The position numbers and the translations under genes are program-made. 36,319 nt of DNA, taken from assembly GCA_032718475.1 (NCBI GenBank), contig JAUCBJ010004456.1:1-36319 (forward strand), read 5' to 3'. Position 1 is the first letter of the stretch. Every line of letters starts with the position of its first letter. The stretch comes from Nemertoderma westbladi. Taxonomy: Eukaryota > Xenacoelomorpha > Nemertodermatida > Nemertodermatidae. Under the pieces are notes generated by a model, which was given only the letters and a program-made list of their open reading frames with translations, was not told where the DNA came from and searched no databases. Below are positions 29,673 through 36,319 of the stretch, one piece after another.

Positions 29673-30469
29673 TTTATATATAATTACTTAACTTGTGTTT
29701 TATATGTTTACTAAATTTTAGTCTAGCATTACCAATTACCACACTGGACTCTTAGGTTACAATAACTCAGATACACTTCTGTTATTATTATTAATAACGT
29801 GGTGAAAATAAAAGAAATGAGAACACAATTGTGTTATGTACTATTTATTATCTCAGCGATAATCTCTCCATTAAAAAGACCATGAAATACAATAACATCT
29901 GCATCCATTTTATGTGATATTCCAATGTGCCTATATTAGGAATATATAATCCAATATTCCAACATGACCTACTATAGATCTATATCTATATTATAGATGC
30001 TATCTATAGTAGGTCATGATTCCAATATTTCTGTGAGCGAAACGATTTGAATCTGAATAACTGCTCATACGATATGATTTGAATCTTTATTTTTTTTTTT
30101 TTACTCTTGGTGTGCTAAATATTGCAAAAAATGCAAAAATAATTTCAGATTACCAAATTATTTCAGTCATTTCAGTTTTGGGTTTCAGTTTTATGAAACG
30201 GTATTTAATTATAATGTACAACATTTATTATAAAACCATCTATAGTAGGTCATGAACCATATAAGTTTTTACTAATAATTGGTCAAACGAATCGTCTCAG
30301 CTGTCTGTAACAGTAAAGGATTACACACAAATACATCAGGATCAGTGAATTACTAGTGATGGGGTTCGTCACATTTATCATCTGAATAAACTTCAACTTG
30401 TTTTGATTCTATTCTTTGTTCTGATTCAATATGGGATAGCTGTTGTTTCCCAATTTGATATGATCTTTT
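29673..30469. other. 3' flank of the Ig receptor gene
   Basis: No gene. On the minus strand AATAAA lies at 30086-30091, about 380 bases after the receptor stop, the nearest good poly(A) signal. Two CATGACCTACTA elements occur, listed separately. Confidence 0.5.
29963..30018. repeat. 17-bp perfect hairpin, CATGACCTACTA family
   Basis: The arms CATGACCTACTATAGAT (29963-29979) and ATCTATAGTAGGTCATG (30002-30018) are perfect complements. A further copy of the right arm is at 30238-30254, which may make 29963-30254 the real unit. CCAATATT words flank the hairpin on both sides. Confidence 0.8.
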
Positions 30470-32278
30470 CTAATTTTCATCTGCAGTATTGCAGATAGCT
30501 ACGCTATCATGTTCTAATGCGATGTTTTCGCAACCCAACCCTGATTTACCACTCGAACTAACATCGTCACTCCTATCTGACACCAGTTGTTTACGTTTAG
30601 TAACTGGTGTATCTTCAAACAATTTATTATTTCTCATTGGTATATCATATACTTCTTCTGTATCATCACAATCTGGCTTAACTTCCCCAAACAATTCATA
30701 TCTTCTTACTGGTATATCATACACTCCTGTATCATCACAATCTGGCTTAACTTCCCCAAACAATTCATATCTTCTTACTGGTATATCATACACTCCTGTA
30801 TCATCACAATCTGGCTTAACTTCCTCCAACAATTCAGTTATTCTTACTGGTATATCATACACTCCTCTGTCATCACAATCTTGCTTAACTTCCTCAATCA
30901 ACCCATCTCTCGTTATTGACGTACCATCTTTTACACTTGAGTTCTTCCCATCAGGCACTTCAGTCATTCTCATTGGCGTATCAATGTACTCCACATAATC
31001 CATGTCAACTTCTTCTACAGCGGTTCCCTTTTTACCTGATTTTCCTCGCAGTCGGAAATAATATACCATAACGCCAAAGAGAATTAATATTATTACGGCG
31101 AATACAGCTGATATCGATATCGTCATAATTAATCCGGTATTAGTGTGATCCAGTTGGACCACTATAACATGAACAAATGGACTCATTGAACTCATGGTTG
31201 GTCTTATAGGAATGCTAAATACTCTATACCAGTATACACCACTGTCGTTTATAGCTATTGTTAAGGAAATAAGAGTTTTGTTATTGGAATCAACTATTTC
31301 AGTGAGTTGGTTTCTAGTTTTTCTATACCACGTTATATTATTGTTGGGCCATCCGCTTGTAAATTTGGCTTTTATAACTAAAGATTCTCCTTCTACCAAT
31401 GTAAGAGTTCCAATAATATCGTCTCCATCGGTATCAGTTACACCTATATTTGTTGCTAAGTAACTAATATCTATATAAACATTACATGCTTTAGTAGATA
31501 TATGGTTTTTAGCTTCGCACTTATAATGGTAAGAGTGTTCATATTGAACTGATGGAATTTGGTATATGATAGTTTCTGTGGCTGCTTCTTTTTTATATAC
31601 ACTGCCCAACTCGCTGTCATCTTGATCAACCCATTTGAATATTCCGTTGTTAGGGTAACCAGTTTCCGTTGGAGACGGCAACCAATCATTCGCGTTACAT
31701 TCTATATAAGGAGCTGGTTGGTTTGTATCCAACCAATAATTATTTGATTCTTGGTTGAATATTAAATGACACTCTGAATGTTCAGTCTGTTTCTCTCCAT
31801 TGCACCCGCACTGTAGACTAGAGGATGATTGGCATGGAGGTAGGGTTACACTAGATATAAATTCCCTTCTTCTATTAGTGAAACACTCGTAACTGTAGTT
31901 ACCATTATATTCATAATCGTTAATAAGTTTATCAACCGTGAATGTTGCGTTGAAGATGAAGATTGGACTATGGCGATCTTTGACTTCAACATTAACTGAC
32001 CCTCTATTAATTTCGGCGTGGAATATATCAACTACACCATCAGGCCCTATACGTCCTTCTACATATAGTATGGTTCTCAATCTTCCAGAAACATTCATAT
32101 ATAAGCCAATTTCAAAAAAATGATGTCGTCTCATACTAATATCATCACAAACCAACTGAAGTTTGTCACCTTCTATCAAACAATCTCTTCCCTCGGGAAG
32201 TATCTTTGTTAAACAATTTCCCCTCAAAGAATATGTGATGAAAATCACGTAACATAATAATATAATAATATTATTCAT
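30470..32278 (-). CDS. Ig-type transmembrane receptor with tandem YDIP tail
   Basis: A 602-residue protein from a single uninterrupted frame. It has a signal peptide (about 1-22), then Ig-like domain 1 with Cys44 and Cys132 (NYSYEC), a Cys-rich linker (149-170), and Ig-like domain 2 with Cys194 and Cys254 (YHYKC). Ig-like domain 3 (277-375) keeps the Trp (ITWYRK) and DSGVY motifs but has Ala304 and Tyr351 where the disulfide cysteines belong. A membrane helix spans about 383-407, followed by basic residues. The tail holds YIDTP (431) and four 23-residue repeats (EVKPDCDD..VYDIPVRRYEL) with YDIP at Tyr474, 497, 520 and 544. YDxP is the phosphotyrosine ligand class of Crk/Nck-type SH2 domains, as in p130Cas. 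A signalling or adhesion/engulfment receptor is likely; ligand and gene name are unknown. Several N-glycosylation sequons support surface location. Confidence 0.88.
   Translation of the reverse strand: MNNIIILLCYVIFITYSLRGNCLTKILPEGRDCLIEGDKLQLVCDDISMRRHHFFEIGLYMNVSGRLRTILYVEGRIGPDGVVDIFHAEINRGSVNVEVKDRHSPIFIFNATFTVDKLINDYEYNGNYSYECFTNRRREFISSVTLPPCQSSSSLQCGCNGEKQTEHSECHLIFNQESNNYWLDTNQPAPYIECNANDWLPSPTETGYPNNGIFKWVDQDDSELGSVYKKEAATETIIYQIPSVQYEHSYHYKCEAKNHISTKACNVYIDISYLATNIGVTDTDGDDIIGTLTLVEGESLVIKAKFTSGWPNNNITWYRKTRNQLTEIVDSNNKTLISLTIAINDSGVYWYRVFSIPIRPTMSSMSPFVHVIVVQLDHTNTGLIMTISISAVFAVIILILFGVMVYYFRLRGKSGKKGTAVEEVDMDYVEYIDTPMRMTEVPDGKNSSVKDGTSITRDGLIEEVKQDCDDRGVYDIPVRITELLEEVKPDCDDTGVYDIPVRRYELFGEVKPDCDDTGVYDIPVRRYELFGEVKPDCDDTEEVYDIPMRNNKLFEDTPVTKRKQLVSDRSDDVSSSGKSGLGCENIALEHDSVAICNTADEN
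30620..30892 (-). repeat. 69-bp coding tandem repeat (YDIP units)
   Basis: Four units of 69 bp each encode one YDIP motif. The two middle units are identical or nearly so at the DNA level, which indicates recent duplication or conversion. The outer units diverge, and the last has one extra codon. Confidence 0.9.
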
Positions 32279-33344
32279 TGTTACAACAGTTGAAAAATAT
32301 TACGAATTATAATACCGGTACTATATTATTACAATATGTTTGGTGTATAATAAGAAAACATTATATATAAAATAATAATAATCTAATTTTATTGTTATTA
32401 ATCATATAATAACGAACCTGCCTATTAATAGGCCAGGGTAGTTCTTGTCAAGAGTTGAGCCGTTTAAAAACACGATGTGGTTGTGTGTGTGTGTATATAT
32501 ATATGTATAACCATCCAATATCTCAAAAACTCAAGCAGGTACGCAAAAATTTTAATAACAAACTCTCCATAAATTTTGGTTGCGCACAAGACTGTATATT
32601 TTTTGTGGCGTTTCGATCACGGGGTCACTGAAAAATAGCGGTTTTTAACATTTAAAGTCGAATTTCACCGATTTCAACTCGTCGAGTATGCACCAACTTT
32701 TTTATTTGAGATATTCAGTCATCTGAGCAACATATTTGAGTCTCAGAATCTTTTCAAATATCGCCAATCTCGCACAGAACGTCGCCAAAATTTGTTAGTC
32801 CAGCAAAAAAAACGCACAAATTCGTCTAAAAGAGTAAATTATTTAGTTGCGGAATAATATGATTCAACTAGAAAAGCCAGCCAGCTGGCTGTAAGGAGAC
32901 CGCCCATATAGACAAACGTAGTGTTAGTTGGGTCCCTCCTCATTCATTATCATCAACTCCCTCCCACCTAACATAGCAGTGAGTAACCTTATAGACTATT
33001 GTCATAGGATTCACTGGGAAGAGGTATTCATCTGGTGGGGTAATACATTATACAAACTTACAGTTGATGTTTGATTACTGTCTGGGTTACAGGGTTAGAG
33101 TGAGATAGTAATCAATTTGGCAAGTAATATATTTCTCTGCAGTTTGGAATTTCCATTCAATAAATAGTAGTAGCTTACTAGGCCCACATGAGTACCAACA
33201 GCTGGTGTTTCTATCGTTGAGTTGAAGGCAATTATCGTGTTTTCATTTTCGCTCACTCAGGGTACTGGTTTGAGGGGCAGGTTCGTTTCTAATGTTGAAT
33301 TCACAAAATTAAAAAAAAATACAAAGCACAAAATTGTGAAAAAT
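32279..33344. other. Upstream region of the Ig receptor and spacer
   Basis: AT-rich. TATATATAATG near 32362 (minus strand) could serve the receptor promoter, but evidence is weak. A GT/AT microsatellite lies at 32479-32504. No gene is supported. Confidence 0.45.
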
Positions 33345-33700
33345 ATGGGCGACCCAATGTCTCAAAGGCCACAGGATGGAAGATGCTCGCCCTATCAACT
33401 CATTGGTGGTCACGTTTTTACCTCGTCCTCCTCCCCTTAGTGCGCCCCTTAGGAATAAGAGTCTGGTGTAAATGACTTGGAGGCCGGACTGGCCTCCATC
33501 CAACTGGCATGGCTAGGAACATGGTGACTCCAACTACCATCTTCCCGACATTCCTGCAGAGATCTTGGGGCTCCAGGATGGAGGGAACCCCATACCTGAC
33601 CAACACCCGTCTCACGATATCATTTAACATCTCACGGCGGGCGTGTCGGCCAGCACTCCTCCGACAGGAAGGGCCGTGAAGGCCATTTGCAGCCACTTGG
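33345..33700 (-). pseudogene. Degenerate LINE fragment, C-terminal region
   Basis: The minus strand reads SCRRSAGRHARREMLNDIVR, RVLVRYGVPSILEP and GKMVVGVTMFL. After a gap and frame change comes IFHPVAFETLG (about 33350-33385). These are the ordered motifs R-H-x-x-L-N-D, G-V-P-x-x-x-E-P, (D)GK-x-x-x-G-x-T and PVAxETLG seen near the end of many non-LTR retrotransposon proteins. It is frameshifted and lacks the RT core. Confidence 0.65.
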
Positions 33701-33827
33701 CTTCCACATCGGTTCCAGAACTTTTCATCCTAGGCGAGAGGCGATGGAGATGTTCTAGTTATTCTACGAGACGCATGTTTATACAATATTATATAACAAA
33801 ATTATATTTAGGGGAACTGCTGACAAG

Positions 33828-33858
<31 letters not shown>
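33828..33858 (+). repeat. 31-base poly-C tract
   Basis: An uninterrupted C run; its true length is uncertain for technical reasons. It could form G-quadruplex or i-motif structures. Confidence 0.9.
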
Positions 33859-34009
33859 ATCAATATGCAGTCAGGATAGCCGACTATACTAGAATTGCTA
33901 TTGTCTGCTACCCCGGCACCTCAAACATCTTCTTTCTTCAACATCATAATTTAAATATGTTGGTAAATTGATGAAAGAAATATTAAATTGAAAATTGACT
34001 CAGAGTGGC

Positions 34010-34180
34010 GAGTTTCTTCGTCAACTGGGAGCATCCAGGCTCCCAACGAAGAGGCTGCAAGCCGAACTCAATACAAATGGGGCCAGGCTTGGTCGCCAAT
34101 GTTAATGTTGGTATTGGCAACCTCATGGAGGGCCCCACGGACGATTTCGTGGTAGTTTCTGAGAAGCGCTGGGGACCGGA
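34010..34180 (-). pseudogene. Possible LINE fragment at edge of minisatellite
   Basis: The minus strand gives LLRNYHEIVRGALHEVANTN, then INIGDQAWPHLY before a stop. It resembles the post-RT segment of LINE proteins that precedes the motifs at 33345-33700, and it is in the same orientation and correct order. The match is short and from memory, so it is tentative. Confidence 0.4.
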
Positions 34181-35495
34181 AGCCGTCATGGGGCGCGCTG
34201 GAAACCGGAAGAAGGGAGCTGTCATGGGGAGCACTGGGAGCCGGAAGTAGGGAGCCGTCATGGGGAGCAGTGGGAACCGGAAGCAGGGAGCTGTCATGGG
34301 GAGCACTGGGAGCCGGAAGCAGGGAGCCGTCATGGGGAGCACTGGGAACCGGCAGCAGGGAGCCGTAGCGCTGGGAGCCGAAAGCAGGGAGCCGCCATGG
34401 GGAGCAGCTGGGAACTGGAAGCAGGGAGCCGTCATGGGGAGCATTGGGAACCGGAAGCAGGGAGCCATAGCGCTGGGAGCCAGAAGCAGGGAGCCGTAGC
34501 GCTGGGAGCCGAAAGCAGAGAGCCGCCATGGGGAGCGCTGGGAACCGGAAGCAGGGAGGCGTCATGGGGAACACTGGGAACTGGAAGCTGGGAGCCGTCA
34601 TGGGGAGCGCTGGGAACCGGAAGCAGGGAGCCGTAGCGCTGGAAGCCGAAAGCAGAGAGCCGCCATGGGGAGCGCTGGGAACCGGAAGCAGGGAGCCATA
34701 GCGCTGGGAGCCAGAAGCAGGAAGCCGTAGCGCTGGGAGCCGAAAGCAGAGAGCCGCCATGGGGAGCGCTGGGAACCGGAAGCAGGGATGCGTCATGGGG
34801 AGCACTGGGAACCGGAAGCAGGGAGCCGTCATGGGGAGCGCTGGGAACCGGAAGCAGGGAGCCGTCATGGGGAGCGCTGGGAACCGGAAGCAGGGAGCCG
34901 TCATGCGGAGCGCTGGTAACCGGAAGCAGGGAGCCGTCATGGGGAGCGCTGGGAACCGGAAGCAGGGCGCCGTCATGGGGGGTCCTGGGAACCAGAAACA
35001 GGGAGGCATCATGGGGAGCGTTGGGAACCGGAAGCAGGGAGCCGTCATGGAGAACACTGGGAACCGGAAGCAGGGAGCCGTCATGGGGAGCATTGGGAAC
35101 CGGAAGCAGGGAGCCGTAGCGCTGGGAGCCGAAAGCAGGGAGCCGCCATGGGGAGCGCTGGGAACTGGAAGCAGGGAGCCGTAATGGGGAGCATTGGGAG
35201 CCGGAAGCAGGGAGCCATAGCGCTGGGAGCCAGAAGCAGGGAGCCGTAGCGCTGGAAGCCGAAAGCAGAGAGCCGCCATGGGGAGCGCTGGGAACCGGAA
35301 GCAGGGAGGCGTCATGGGGAACACTGGGAACTGGAAGCAGGGAACCGTCATGGGGAGCGTTGGGAACCGGAAGCAGGGAGCCGTAGCGCTGGAAGCCGAA
35401 AGCAGAGAGCCGCCATGGGGAGCGCTGGGAACCGGCAGCAGGGAGCCGTCATGGGGAACACTGGGAACCGGAAGCAGGGAGCCGTCATGGGGAGC
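34180..35495 (+). repeat. GC-rich minisatellite, 36-bp and 29-bp units
   Basis: The main unit is GGGAGCCGTCATGGGGAGCG plus CTGGGAACCGGAAGCA (36 bp). A shorter variant, GGGAGCCGTAGCGCTGGGAG plus CCGAAAGCA (29 bp), is interspersed. Higher-order blocks of the same variant order recur near 34457, 34690 and 35205. Proline/serine-rich and glycine-rich frames on both strands are repeat artefacts. Confidence 0.93.
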
Positions 35496-36250
35496 ACAAA
35501 TATCAAAATACCTACAACCTACCCCACAAACGCGAATAATAATAAAAATATTTATCTCTTTTGGTGGGAAAGAATATAAAATTCATTATTTTTTCTATTT
35601 CGAAATTGGATTACGTAATTATATTAACCTGTAACGATGAAACTAAAAATTTAACATAATTTAATATTCAAGATAGGCAATGTGACACAACTACTTTGAT
35701 TCTGTTACATTTTAAACAATAATATAATGTTACATATAATAGCAGATACTGTTGTATTCAGGTTACTGCTACTGTGTGTTTGTAGGCAGGCCTATTATAT
35801 ACTACCATTTACTTGTACTACAGTACAGTAGTATGTTCATTGCCGAGGTAAAAAAGTTCCCCCAGCAGTAAAATGTTACTTTCAATAGCAATATATGTGA
35901 CAAATTTATTATACAGTACGTATCAAAATGGCGTTACAGTATTAGTATAAATAAATTTAGTGAAGGTCTTACATTATTAATATTCATTATATATAGTTAA
36001 ATTTCCCCTACAAAAGTCCCTAGTGTAATAGCGAATGAGTTATTGAGAATTGGCAAGTATACCTACATATGCAACCTACCTGTACTTACACTGTTCAACT
36101 TAGGTTTCTATCAGAACAATCATAAGTTATTTTTATGTCCTGTATTTTTTTATTGGCTTATTATATTTTTGACATATATTTAATGCCCTGTAGGCCTACA
36201 GTATTGTATTGGCCTGTACATTTAGTATTGTATTGGTGTTGTAATATCCC
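35496..36250. other. Spacer
   Basis: AT-rich with GTAGGCCTA-type words. No gene or RNA was recognised. Confidence 0.45.
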
Positions 36251-36317
36251 TTGTTTATGTGGTAACCAATGACGGCGAGTTGTAAAGTTACGGTGTCATT
36301 GGTTACCACGTAAACAA
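36251..36317. repeat. Short inverted-repeat element at window end
   Basis: TTGTTTATGTGGTAACCAAT + GAC (36251-36273) and its reverse complement (36295-36317) match at 22 of 23 positions around a 21-base centre. It may be a tiny MITE, or the end of a larger element beyond the window. Confidence 0.75.
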
Positions 36318-36319
36318 TA

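Noticed and set aside
33828-33858. 31-base poly-C as a biological regulatory element
   Set aside because: Homopolymers of this length are often sequencing or assembly artefacts, and nothing else supports a function.
34068-35351. 427-codon minus-strand frame and several plus-strand frames
   Set aside because: They follow from a 36-bp repeat lacking stops; no domain, no start context, and both strands are open.

Overview
This window is animal nuclear DNA. Introns are visible (a signal-peptide exon ending in GTAAGT; a channel exon beginning after a pyrimidine-rich stretch and AG). There is a canonical pol III tRNA gene, a tRNA-derived SINE, a Ty3/gypsy LTR retrotransposon, LINE debris, a Helitron-like element and much tandem repeat. 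The CRELD-family gene, the Ig receptor with an SH2-ligand tail and the Cys-loop-type channel point to a metazoan. The AT-rich spacers, with recurrent TAGGCCTA and GTACAGTA words, look like a marine invertebrate, perhaps a deuterostome. I cannot name the species from sequence alone.

Layout. 1-7643: a nearly intact Ty3/gypsy element whose 5' LTR is cut by the window edge. Its gag and pol share one frame, separated by a single in-frame TAG, and it has a polypurine tract and a 3' LTR. 7857-10542: a 2.7-kb element with terminal inverted repeats, filled with AACGTT-rich subterminal repeats and a C-rich minisatellite. 10624-11974: a solo LTR related to the first element's 3' LTR, flanked by a 4-bp target duplication. 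12-18.3 kb: decayed LINE pieces, an approximately 0.8-kb foldback, a SINE and short tandem repeats. 18404-18476: tRNA-Lys(UUU). 19749-20963: an uninterrupted CRELD-like gene whose last codons and stop lie inside a 36-bp minisatellite (20936-22112) carrying a perfect CREB/ATF site (TGACGTCA) in most units. 24935-25675, minus strand: the last exon of a pentameric ligand-gated ion channel with a very short M3-M4 loop. 27719-27835, plus strand: a small first coding exon with a signal peptide. 28.1-29.7 kb: nested non-autonomous transposons, including a Helitron-like element. 30470-32278, minus strand: an uninterrupted 602-residue Ig-type membrane receptor whose tail carries four YDIP motifs in 23-residue repeats. 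33.3-35.5 kb: LINE debris and a 1.3-kb GC-rich minisatellite.

The host genes are not an operon and have no obvious shared pathway. CRELD proteins act in the ER and secretory pathway and are known to affect assembly of acetylcholine receptors, which are Cys-loop channels, so the CRELD-like gene lying 4 kb from a Cys-loop channel gene is suggestive but may be coincidence. The observations I would follow first are the Ig receptor with a p130Cas-like YDxP tail, the CRE array fused to the CRELD stop codon, the prokaryote-like channel topology, and the gag/pol amber codon combined with LTR divergence that does not fit an intact pol frame.
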